34,831 nt of DNA, from positions 1 through 34,831 of the forward strand of contig CANFLQ010000015.1 in the NCBI GenBank assembly GCA_947447995.1. Reading direction: 5' to 3'. Source of the DNA: Bacteroidota bacterium (GTDB taxonomy: Bacteria > Bacteroidota > Bacteroidia > 2-12-FULL-35-15). Below the pieces are notes generated by a model. It had not been told where the DNA came from and did not search any database. It saw nothing but the letters and a program-made list of their open reading frames with translations. This document shows, in pieces, positions 26,798-34,831 of the stretch. A program made the translations under genes and the position numbers. Position 1 is the first letter of the stretch. The number at the start of each line of letters is the position of its first letter.

Positions 26798-27250
26798 ATG
26801 TTTGAGATTTTAAAAAGTTTTGAGACTAAGTATGGTTACCTTAAAAAAAAGGGCTTAACCATTGAAGGGTTAGCTATTGTAGATGTTAAAAAGAAAAAAC
26901 ATGTTATTAAGATCAGCCGACCGTTGATTTTTGATAATCGTTTGATTCCAAAACGTTTTGAAGGCTTAGATGTTAAAACAAGCATTAAACTGAGCGTGGA
27001 TATGCCAACTGAGTTTACTGTTGATCGTAGTCAGCCCGATTGGCATAAAAAACAATATATTTGGGCACCTGAACGTTTTCAAAAATATGTTGATCGTTGT
27101 GAGAGTGAGATCAAAGATCAATTAAACAATCAACAAATAACAAAACTGGAGATTTTGGATGCTTTATGCTTCGGTAATTTTGAAGAACACAAACAAAAAA
27201 GCATTCAATTAATTAAAGAAGGCAAATTGCCAGCTTATTGCGAGAACTAA
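26798..27250 (+). CDS. hypothetical protein (150 aa), no recognised domain
   Basis: Complete ORF with upstream TACCTTTG and downstream terminator; no motif recognised. Confidence 0.7.
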   Translation: MFEILKSFETKYGYLKKKGLTIEGLAIVDVKKKKHVIKISRPLIFDNRLIPKRFEGLDVKTSIKLSVDMPTEFTVDRSQPDWHKKQYIWAPERFQKYVDRCESEIKDQLNNQQITKLEILDALCFGNFEEHKQKSIQLIKEGKLPAYCEN

Positions 27251-27291
27251 TTTTTGTTTTATATAAGGGTTAAACTATTAATTAGTTTACT

Positions 27292-27322
27292 AAAGCACTC
27301 TGAGTAATCGGGGTGCTTTTTT
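27292..27322 (+). terminator. rho-independent terminator after the 150-aa hypothetical gene
   Basis: AAAGCACtC...GgGTGCTTTTTT. Confidence 0.7.
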
Positions 27323-27447
27323 ATTTTAAAATTTAGTTTAAAAAGTTTGTAGATTCTATTGCAATAAAGAAATAAGACATCTAAAGATGAAATTGAATTC
27401 TAAAAATGACTATTCTAAAAACTTTGATCTTTGATTTAATATCTTTC

Positions 27448-27480
27448 TAACTTTGAACTTTGTAACTTTAAACATTGAAC
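27448..27480. repeat. degenerate heptamer repeat (AACTTTG-type) upstream of the enoyl-CoA hydratase gene
   Basis: TAACTTTGAACTTTGTAACTTTAAACATTGAAC. Confidence 0.6.
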
Positions 27481-27488
27481 TAATTATT

Positions 27489-28247
27489 ATGGAAGGATAC
27501 GTAAAATCAGAAATAAAAAATGGTATAGCCACCATCACCTTTTTTCATCCACAAAGCAATTCCCTGCCAAGTGTTTTGTTGAAACAATTAACGGAAGCAA
27601 TACATACCAATGGTATAAATGCCGAAGTAAAAGTTATTGTTTTACAAAGTGTAGGAGATGCTATATTTTGTTCGGGCGGTTCATTTGATGAAATGCTTGC
27701 TATTAAAGACACCGAAACTGGCGAACAGTTTTTTTCGGGGTTTGCAAATGTGATTAACGCTATACGTAAAATACCAAAATTTGTGATAGCACGTGTGCAA
27801 GGAAAAGTTGTTGGAGGTGGTGTAGGCATTGCCTGTGCAGCGGATTATGCAGTTGGGTTAGAATCCTCTTCCATTAAACTTAGTGAATTAGCAATTGGCA
27901 TTGGACCATTTGTTATAGGGCCTGTAGTGCGAAGAAAAATGGGGCTTTCCGCATTTTCATCCTTGACGATAAACGCAACAGAATGGAAAAGTGCCAACTG
28001 GGCTAGGGAAAAAGGAATGTATGCTGATGTATATAAAACTACAGAAGAATTAGATGCAGCTATTGCAACACTTACCGATAAACTTTCCAGATCAAATCTG
28101 GAAGCAATGAAAATGCTGAAAAAAGATTTTTGGGTAGGTACAGAAAATTGGGATACACTTTTAAGTGAACAAGCAAGTACCGTTAGTTATCTGGCTCTTT
28201 CCGATTTTTTTGTAAATGCGCTTACTAAGTTCAAGAATAAATCTTAA
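27489..28247 (+). CDS. enoyl-CoA hydratase/isomerase family protein
   Basis: FCSGGSFDEM, GKVVGGGVGIACAADYAVG. Start moved to MEGYVKSEIKNG at 27489 from 27453. Confidence 0.92.
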   Translation: MEGYVKSEIKNGIATITFFHPQSNSLPSVLLKQLTEAIHTNGINAEVKVIVLQSVGDAIFCSGGSFDEMLAIKDTETGEQFFSGFANVINAIRKIPKFVIARVQGKVVGGGVGIACAADYAVGLESSSIKLSELAIGIGPFVIGPVVRRKMGLSAFSSLTINATEWKSANWAREKGMYADVYKTTEELDAAIATLTDKLSRSNLEAMKMLKKDFWVGTENWDTLLSEQASTVSYLALSDFFVNALTKFKNKS

Positions 28248-28258
28248 AATAAACTTCA

Positions 28259-28561
28259 ATGTCTGATAATTCTTTAAAAACATCTCTAGGAAGATTTCTA
28301 AAAATTGGCTTTGCAGAAGGCTCATCCTTTTTAATCCTTTTATTTATTGCTATGCCTTTAAAATACATGGCCGACATGCCTACACCTGTGCGTATTGTAG
28401 GTATGCTTCACGGTATTTTATTTGTGTTATATGCTTTGGCATTAGCGCAAGCTACTATTGTTTATAAATGGAAAATAAAAACAGTAATCATCGCTTTTCT
28501 ATTGTCTTTTTTGCCTTTCGGGACATTTTTTTTGGAAAGAATATTGAAGAAAGAGAAATAA
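28259..28561 (+). CDS. DUF3817 family small integral membrane protein
   Basis: 100 aa; GFAEGSSFLILLFIAMPLKYMADMPTPVRIVGMLHGILFVLY. Confidence 0.85.
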   Translation: MSDNSLKTSLGRFLKIGFAEGSSFLILLFIAMPLKYMADMPTPVRIVGMLHGILFVLYALALAQATIVYKWKIKTVIIAFLLSFLPFGTFFLERILKKEK

Positions 28562-28639
28562 CCTCAGCCCACCCCCTCTCAACCTCATCCGCCTTCGGTT
28601 GGAAAAGGGAAGCGGAAATACTTTCATGGAGAGGGCGAT
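28562..28639. repeat. GC-rich palindromic intergenic repeat
   Basis: CCCTCTC (28574-28580) ... GAGAGGG (28629-28635) with inner CCGCCTTCGG; shares AACCTCATCC with 4621-4630. Confidence 0.55.
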
Positions 28640-31600
28640 TTAACACACCACTACTTTTTCATCTTCAATATATACCAACAATTTTTTAGTAACGGTATAC
28701 CCCATTTGAATTAACAAATCGGCATATTGAAGGATTTGTTTTTTATGTGCCGGTTTTTCTTCCCCTGTTTTATAATCAATTATTACTGCACTTTTTTGAG
28801 ATAATACTACCCTATCCGGACGAAACATTTCGCCCATTTGAGTAATAATTTCTGCTTCATTTTTTATAGTTAATCCTTTTGCAAAATGTGGCTTTAATTG
28901 AGGCAATTCAATTATTTTAGTGATTGTATTTAACAGTGTAGTTTTTTCATCACCACTAATTAAACCTTCTGTAAACATTGAATTTAAAGACATTTCAACA
29001 TCGTCCGAAGTTTTAATTTTTGCCATGGCAGTGTGTACCATTACTCCATAATCTTTTTTGCTTTCTGTTAATTCCAAATTCCAAATACTTGGTGCTGCTG
29101 CTCGCATTTTAATAGTATCTCTCCATTGGTTAGAGTTGAAAGTTGAAAGTTGAAAGTTTGAAGTTGAAATACGATGTAAAGTTGTATCATGTATTTTCTG
29201 CTCACCAAAGGTATATAGTGATTTAGCATCCTCCCACTCACCTGTTGTTTGATAATAATAGGCGAACATATCACTAAGAGTACTTAAATTATCAGGAGTT
29301 TTGGATGGTTTGGAAGTGAGTATATACAAACGTTCTTCGGGGCGGGTAAGCGCAACGTACAATACATTTAACGAATCTAATAAGGATTTATTTATTTCCT
29401 CTTCATATACATCGGCATATATTGTTTCTTTTAATTCGGCTTTTACAGAAACCAATGCAGATGTAAGTTTTGGGATTTTATTATTGTCAATATCTACCCA
29501 CAAATGCTTTTTACCCATATTGGTTTTGCCTGATGAAAACGGTAATATCACCACAGGGAATTCTAATCCTTTAGCGCGATGTATCGTCATTATTGTAACT
29601 GCATTCATTCCCTGTGGAACGATTAACGATGTCTTCTCTTTTTTATCTTCCCAATATTCAATAAAACCTTTCAGGTTATTATTTTGTCGGATAGAATAAT
29701 TTAATACTTCATCCAAATAAAATTGGATGTAAGCATCAGGATGTTTATTGAGTGCGAATAAACGCACTAACTCTTCGTTAAGCTCATACAGCGCCATTTT
29801 TGAAAGAACAGAAATATTAAATTCTTTACAAACTTGTTTAAGAATTTTTATGAATTCTTTTTCATTCAGACTATTGTTCTCAATCAACAATTGGTTTATA
29901 TCTGTATTTTCAATACGTTTGGAAGCAATGAGGTATTCCAACAATTCGGTTTTAATAATTTGATCACTGGTATTATTCAAATACCTAAGCAATGAATAAA
30001 TAAAATTAACTTCCGCCGAATTGCTTAGTAACAAAGAATCAGAAGAAATTACTTCTATTCCTTTTTTAGACAGATAATTCGCAATTTCGCTTCCATCCGA
30101 ATTTTTTCTGACCAATATGGCAACATCTTTTAGTTGAAAATTTTGTTGCAACAATTCTAAAATTATTACGTGTGTGCGTTCCAGATTTAATTCTCTCACT
30201 TCATCCGATTCCCCTTGAAGGAATTCTACCTGTACGTACCCTCCTTTATTTTCAGGATTAAAACCTTGTTCTAATGTGTCGTAAATGCTTTTAAATTTAT
30301 CGTTTAGTTTATTAGAAAGCGTTCTAAAAATAGCATTATTAAATTCGATTATCTCACGCTTACTGCGATAATTTTTTGCTAATACTTGTGGATTGTGATT
30401 CCGTATCAATGCTTCCTGCCGCTCCAATACTAATGGATTATCATTATGTGCAAATACTTCGGGTAACATTGCAAACTGTTCCACTTCGCCACCACGCCAA
30501 CGATAAATTGCTTGTTTGCCATCACCCACCAACATAGTAAAATGCCCGGCAGCCAATGAATTATCAATTAAAGGCAACAAATTTTGAAATTGTAAAACGG
30601 AGGTATCCTGAAATTCATCAATCAAATAATTATTATACTTATTACCTAAACGCTCATAAATAAAAGGGATTGGTTCGTTCAACACAATTTTGGCAATCAT
30701 TTTATTGAATTCCGAAATGTGCAAAATATTATTTTGAGCTTTGTATTGGTTGAGCAATTTTTCAATTTCATTTAATACCGCCAACGAATAAATAGTAGAA
30801 TTTATCAATCTAAAAACAATCATTTCCTGATTGTTTGCTTCAATAAAACTTAAAGCTTTATGATAAATTTCTAATAATTTATTTTTGATGCCATCAATAA
30901 CATCTTTATCGGAGGTAGTAGTTTTAGCAGCATACCAATTATCGGCATCTACATTTTTTTGAACAGTATTGGAAGGAGTTAATTTATCAAACCTCACATC
31001 GGATAAATAGGAAAAATATTTAGCAATGCCATTAGCACCTCCTGCAAACTTATCGTGCTGAATACCTTCATCCGCAATTATCTTTAAAGCATCTTCACCG
31101 CATTTACTTATGAAGGTTTCAAACTTTTTTAATTCGACCTGAATGGTATCTTTTATTTTAAAAAAATCATCTACACTTAAATCCCTTAGCTTCTCAATAT
31201 ATATAGCACCCTCTTCATTCAATAAATTTTTAGCAAAATATTTTAGATCATTTTCTATGTGCCAGCTTTTTTCGTCATCTGTTTTACTTTCGGTAAATTC
31301 CACCAAAGCTTTTGTTAATCTTTCGTCGGAACCTATTTGAGCAATCAATAAATCAACAGCTTGGGTTAATAATTTATCATCATCCATTTCCAATTCAAAG
31401 CTCATTGGAATTTTTAAATCAAATGCAAATGTTCTTACAATATTATGTACAAAACTATCGATGGTACCAATTGCAAAATCGGAATAATTATGTAATACCG
31501 CACTGAGCACATTTGAAGCCCGTTTACGAATAATAGTATCCGTTAATTGCTGACGCAGATTTAATGTTTGATGCTTTTTTAATTCTTCCAACAATGTTTT

Positions 31601-31837
31601 TGTTCCGCCGGAAAGCTTTGTATAATCATCAAAAGAGAGTTCTTTTAAGGCCTTAATAATACGCTCCTTCATTTCTGAAGCTGCCTTATTGGTGAACGTA
31701 ATTGCTAAAATATGTCGGTAAGCCTTTGGAGGGTCCGATTCATCGTTCAAGGCCAAAGCGAGATACTCCTTTACAAGCGTAAACGTTTTTCCGGAACCGG
31801 CAGAAGATTTATAAATAGTAAAGTTTTTACCTGACAT
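28640..31837 (-). CDS. UvrD/REP-family helicase with C-terminal PD-(D/E)xK nuclease (AddA/RecB-like)
   Basis: SSAGSGKTFTLVKEY, NYLIDEFQDTSVLQ, VGDGKQAIYRWRGG, TIHRAKGLEFPVVILPF, C-terminal AVIIDYKTGEEKP. MSGKNFTIYKSSAGSGKT at 31837 preferred over 31927. Confidence 0.92.
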   Translation of the reverse strand: MSGKNFTIYKSSAGSGKTFTLVKEYLALALNDESDPPKAYRHILAITFTNKAASEMKERIIKALKELSFDDYTKLSGGTKTLLEELKKHQTLNLRQQLTDTIIRKRASNVLSAVLHNYSDFAIGTIDSFVHNIVRTFAFDLKIPMSFELEMDDDKLLTQAVDLLIAQIGSDERLTKALVEFTESKTDDEKSWHIENDLKYFAKNLLNEEGAIYIEKLRDLSVDDFFKIKDTIQVELKKFETFISKCGEDALKIIADEGIQHDKFAGGANGIAKYFSYLSDVRFDKLTPSNTVQKNVDADNWYAAKTTTSDKDVIDGIKNKLLEIYHKALSFIEANNQEMIVFRLINSTIYSLAVLNEIEKLLNQYKAQNNILHISEFNKMIAKIVLNEPIPFIYERLGNKYNNYLIDEFQDTSVLQFQNLLPLIDNSLAAGHFTMLVGDGKQAIYRWRGGEVEQFAMLPEVFAHNDNPLVLERQEALIRNHNPQVLAKNYRSKREIIEFNNAIFRTLSNKLNDKFKSIYDTLEQGFNPENKGGYVQVEFLQGESDEVRELNLERTHVIILELLQQNFQLKDVAILVRKNSDGSEIANYLSKKGIEVISSDSLLLSNSAEVNFIYSLLRYLNNTSDQIIKTELLEYLIASKRIENTDINQLLIENNSLNEKEFIKILKQVCKEFNISVLSKMALYELNEELVRLFALNKHPDAYIQFYLDEVLNYSIRQNNNLKGFIEYWEDKKEKTSLIVPQGMNAVTIMTIHRAKGLEFPVVILPFSSGKTNMGKKHLWVDIDNNKIPKLTSALVSVKAELKETIYADVYEEEINKSLLDSLNVLYVALTRPEERLYILTSKPSKTPDNLSTLSDMFAYYYQTTGEWEDAKSLYTFGEQKIHDTTLHRISTSNFQLSTFNSNQWRDTIKMRAAAPSIWNLELTESKKDYGVMVHTAMAKIKTSDDVEMSLNSMFTEGLISGDEKTTLLNTITKIIELPQLKPHFAKGLTIKNEAEIITQMGEMFRPDRVVLSQKSAVIIDYKTGEEKPAHKKQILQYADLLIQMGYTVTKKLLVYIEDEKVVVC
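29134..29170. repeat. heptamer repeat (GTTGAAA)n inside the helicase-nuclease CDS
   Basis: AGTTGAAAGTTGAAAGTTGAAAGTTTGAAGTTGAAAT, period 7; encodes TSNFQLSTFNSN on the minus strand. Confidence 0.8.
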
Positions 31838-31909
31838 TTTTGTTGAAATAAATTGAACCGATTGGCAATTTACGCAAAATTCAGTATCATTGTTGGTAGC
31901 AATGATGCC

Positions 31910-33592
31910 ATGAAAAAAATTTCGCACTATTTCGTTTTTATATTAACGTTTACTACTCATTCTCTTTTTTCGCAGGAAACCAATATTATTCCGGGGAATA
32001 TCATTGTAATGTTAAACTCCGCCGCTGATACTGCTAAACTTTCAAATGAACTCAATTATTTTTCCGAAGCAAAAATAAATTTAAAAGTTGCACGTATTTT
32101 ATCCCAACAGATGCTCCTTTATTTATTTGAATTTGATGCAACCGCAGTAAATGCAACTATGCTACTCAATGTGGTAAAAATGTTTCCGTTTGTAAAAACA
32201 GCTCAATTTAACCATATTGCCGAGAAACGTAATACTCCCAACGATGTGGAGTTTGCACAACAATGGAACATGAACAACACAGGGCAAAATAGCGGCACTG
32301 CTGGTGCCGACATCAGCGCCGTAAAAGCCTGGAACATTGCAACAGGAGGATTAACCGCCAGCGGTGACACAATAGTAGTTGCCGTTATTGATGAGGGTTT
32401 TGACATCACGCACGAGGATATTACTTTTTGGAAAAATTATCACGAACTACCTAACAATAAAATTGATGATGATAACAATGGCTATGTGGACGACTTTAAT
32501 GGTTGGAATACCGCTAACCACAGTGATATTTTGGCAATACAAACACATGGGACAAACCTTTGCGGAATTATTGGCGCTAAAGGCAATAATGGTATAGGGG
32601 TAAGTGGAATTAATTGGAATGTAAAAATGATGCCTATTAGTATAAATGCATATCTTGAATCTGAAATACTTGCAGGCTATTCTTATATTTTAGAGCAACG
32701 CAGGTTATATAATCAAACCAATGGTGCAAAAGGAGCTTTTGTTGTTTCCAGCAATTCGTCGTTTGGCTTCAATCTTGGTCAGCCAGCAGCACATCCAATA
32801 TGGTGCGCTATGTACGACAGTTTAGGCTCGGTTGGTATTTTAAATGCAGGAGCAACTTCAAACTCAAATATCAATGTAGATACTCAAGGCGATATGCCAT
32901 CCGCATGTGCTAGTAATTGGTTGATTACAGTCACTAACACAACTAACACAGATGCCAAAGCAGTTTCCGGTTTTGGTGCTACAACAATTGATTTAGGCGC
33001 ACCTGGAACAGGAATAACATCCACAGGATTATCAAACGGATACACTACACTTTCTGGGACATCTGCGGCAACACCGCATGTAGCTGGCACAGTTGCTTTG
33101 ATGTATGCTGTTGCCTGTTCACAATTAATGATTGATTGCAAAAACAATCCGGCAGCATTTGCATTGATGATAAAGGATTCCATATTAGGTGCTGTTGACC
33201 CAATAGCTGCGCTTAATGGCAAAACTGTAACGGGAGGGAGATTAAATTTATACAAATCGCTTAGATCAATTAAAAATCGTTATTTTAATGATACGTGTAC
33301 CTTTGTTTCTATTGCGAAATCTCAAGAACTAAATAAACTTTTTGAGATAAAAAATGTGTATCCAAATCCAACCGATAAAGATTTAAACATTATTTATACA
33401 AGCAATGGAAATATGGAAATACGCATTACAAATTTAGTAGGACAAGAAGTGAAACGCCTATCAGCATATACTAATTCAAACACCACCCAAGAAAAAACAA
33501 TTGATGTAAGTAACCTTACTAAAGGAATTTATTTTTTGAGTATGTACGCTGATACTACAAAATTGAATGTAGTGAAACTGGTTGTTTATTGA
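31910..33592 (+). CDS. S8 family (subtilisin-like) serine peptidase with T9SS type A sorting domain
   Basis: Catalytic D (AVIDEGFD), H (THGTNLCGIIGA), S (LSGTSAATPHVAGTVALM); C-terminus YPNPTDKDLNI...GIYFLSMYADTTKLNVVKLVVY. MKKISHYFVF signal peptide start at 31910 preferred over 31853. Confidence 0.93.
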   Translation: MKKISHYFVFILTFTTHSLFSQETNIIPGNIIVMLNSAADTAKLSNELNYFSEAKINLKVARILSQQMLLYLFEFDATAVNATMLLNVVKMFPFVKTAQFNHIAEKRNTPNDVEFAQQWNMNNTGQNSGTAGADISAVKAWNIATGGLTASGDTIVVAVIDEGFDITHEDITFWKNYHELPNNKIDDDNNGYVDDFNGWNTANHSDILAIQTHGTNLCGIIGAKGNNGIGVSGINWNVKMMPISINAYLESEILAGYSYILEQRRLYNQTNGAKGAFVVSSNSSFGFNLGQPAAHPIWCAMYDSLGSVGILNAGATSNSNINVDTQGDMPSACASNWLITVTNTTNTDAKAVSGFGATTIDLGAPGTGITSTGLSNGYTTLSGTSAATPHVAGTVALMYAVACSQLMIDCKNNPAAFALMIKDSILGAVDPIAALNGKTVTGGRLNLYKSLRSIKNRYFNDTCTFVSIAKSQELNKLFEIKNVYPNPTDKDLNIIYTSNGNMEIRITNLVGQEVKRLSAYTNSNTTQEKTIDVSNLTKGIYFLSMYADTTKLNVVKLVVY

Positions 33593-33603
33593 TTACACTT
33601 TAG

Positions 33604-33642
33604 TTCGCTTGAAATAACTTGGAAACAAGCATTTCAAGCGAA
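33604..33642. terminator. bidirectional terminator between convergent S8 peptidase and SDR genes
   Basis: TTCGCTTGAAAT/ATTTCAAGCGAA 12-bp stem with nested CTTG-GAAA-CAAG. Confidence 0.75.
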
Positions 33643-33659
33643 ATTTAGCGTTTAATTTA

Positions 33660-34466
33660 TTACATTTTTTTATATCCTGTTGACACAATATTTTTAGCAA
33701 TAAATCGCATTCTGTTTGAAAAATAATGGAAGAAATGTGCATCGATACCCACCAATATTCTTGACTTTTTTTTATTCATTCCATCAATAATAATTTGAGC
33801 TGCTTTTTGAGAAGTGGTCATAAACATTTTCTCGAAATTTTCGATTGATTTTGGATCATCCTCTGCACCCCTTGCAGCTTTTGCAATGTTTGTTTTAATA
33901 CCACCAGGATGAACACAAGAAACTGCCACCCCTGTTTTATGAATTTTTTCTTCTAATTCCAACGATTCGGTAAAACCCCTTACCGCAAATTTAGCAGTAG
34001 CATAAGGTGTTTGACCAGGAATTCCATGCAATCCAAAAATACTTGAAAAGTTAACCAATGCGGATTCTTTTTGTTTTCTCAAATAAGGTAAAAACGCTAA
34101 AGAGCCATACATTACACCCCACATGTTAATGCCTAGTATCCATTCATAATCTTCGATAGGCACCTGATCGGTAGTATGTTTTGCTATTGCAACACCTGCA
34201 TTGTTTATCATCGCATCTACTCTGCCAAATTTTTTATTTACATCATCGGCAAACTTAAACATGTCCTCTTTTTTAGAAACATCAAATACCGATGTAAATA
34301 CTTCGGTTGAAGAAGGCAACAGCGTTACTGTTTCATTTAACCCTTTTTCATTAAAATCGTTTAGGGCTAATTTTGCGCCTTGTTTTGCAAAATTAATTGC
34401 CAATGCTCTACCCATACCCGATCCTGCACCGGTTATTGCAATTACCTTATTTTTAAAGTCTTTCAT
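33660..34466 (-). CDS. SDR family NAD(P)-dependent oxidoreductase
   Basis: VIAITGAGSGMGRALA, NNAGVA, SSIFGLHG..YATAKFAV. Start at MKDFKNKVIAITG (34466). Confidence 0.93.
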   Translation of the reverse strand: MKDFKNKVIAITGAGSGMGRALAINFAKQGAKLALNDFNEKGLNETVTLLPSSTEVFTSVFDVSKKEDMFKFADDVNKKFGRVDAMINNAGVAIAKHTTDQVPIEDYEWILGINMWGVMYGSLAFLPYLRKQKESALVNFSSIFGLHGIPGQTPYATAKFAVRGFTESLELEEKIHKTGVAVSCVHPGGIKTNIAKAARGAEDDPKSIENFEKMFMTTSQKAAQIIIDGMNKKKSRILVGIDAHFFHYFSNRMRFIAKNIVSTGYKKM

Positions 34467-34516
34467 GTAATTTATTTTAGGATTAATGTTGTTCAATATT
34501 CCGAAAAAAAAATCAC

Positions 34517-34544
34517 AAATAAAGTAACTTAGGTTACTTTATTT
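34517..34544 (-). terminator. terminator downstream of the CHU_C gene
   Basis: AAATAAAGTAAC-TTAG-GTTACTTTATTT followed by T-run on minus strand. Confidence 0.7.
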
Positions 34545-34569
34545 TTTAGCCCTTCTTTTGCCCTTACCT

Positions 34570-34830
34570 TTACCTCATCAAAACTATTTTACCAAACTTT
34601 TCTAAAACAATAGTATTAATAGGATTGGTATATACAATCCTAAATATATAAACGCCTTGAGGACATTCTTTGTTTTTATATTTACCATCCCAGGAACACG
34701 TATTTTTATCGTCATACAAAACATCGCCCAAACGATCCAATATCTTAAAATCCTGAACCGTTATATTAAAATACTTAGGTTCAAAAAAATCGTTTAAACC
34801 ATCATTGTTAGGCGTAAAACAGTCGGGAGC
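34570..34830 (-). CDS. T9SS type B sorting domain (gliding motility-associated C-terminal, CHU_C) protein, 5' part outside window
   Basis: Not in the ORF track; reverse-strand translation APDCFTPNNDGLNDFFEPKYFNITVQDFKILDRLGDVLYDDKNTCSWDGKYKNKECPQGVYIFRIVYTNPINTIVLEKFGKIVLMR*. Confidence 0.92.
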   Translation of the reverse strand, partial: APDCFTPNNDGLNDFFEPKYFNITVQDFKILDRLGDVLYDDKNTCSWDGKYKNKECPQGVYIFRIVYTNPINTIVLEKFGKIVLMR

Positions 34831-34831
34831 A

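Noticed and set aside
28468-28689. + strand ORF of 73 aa overlapping DUF3817 and the GC-rich repeat
   Set aside because: Out-of-frame with DUF3817 and runs through the repeat; composition is unconvincing.
32884-33255. - strand ORF of 123 aa within the S8 peptidase gene
   Set aside because: Antisense to the catalytic Ser region of a clear S8 peptidase; no independent support.

Overview
The window looks like ordinary low-GC Bacteroidota (Flavobacteriales/Sphingobacteriales-like) chromosome. Supporting signs are type IX secretion C-terminal domains, TAnnTTTG promoter motifs and the rpsU-xerC-hpf-tRNA cluster. Most genes are conserved housekeeping: tRNA-Tyr (partial), tRNA-Thr, hpf, xerC, rpsU, acyl-CoA dehydrogenase, apt, an HhH protein, an APC permease, nhaD, an RmlD-like reductase, a TrkA-N K+ channel, PspC, DUF2851, pyrF, prfA, purM, an OmpA/TPR protein, type III and type II glutamine synthetases, tatA, secDF, acpS, an enoyl-CoA hydratase, DUF3817, an AddA/RecB-like helicase-nuclease, an S8 peptidase with T9SS tail, an SDR, and a T9SS type-B (CHU_C) fragment. 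The most unusual locus is ~11646-12936: a lone AAA_14/DUF4143 ATPase, with a C-terminal PD-(D/E)xK-like motif, bracketed by two long near-perfect palindromes (29-bp and 24-bp arms) that share a 19-bp half-site. It lies opposite to its neighbours between the DUF2851 gene and pyrF. The upstream palindrome overlaps the predicted promoter of what looks like a leaderless mRNA, and the downstream one overlaps the stop codon and resembles a terminator. This resembles an undescribed selfish or mobile unit with a REPtron-like layout. The window also contains a scattered family of 7-bp-period repeats (two copies in frame inside pyrF and the helicase gene), GC-rich palindromic repeats (one inside a coding gene), a ~139-bp MITE-like inverted-repeat element, and a 51-nt perfect palindrome that encodes the TatA C-terminus while sitting between convergent genes. 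All calls come from reading the sequence; no database search was run.
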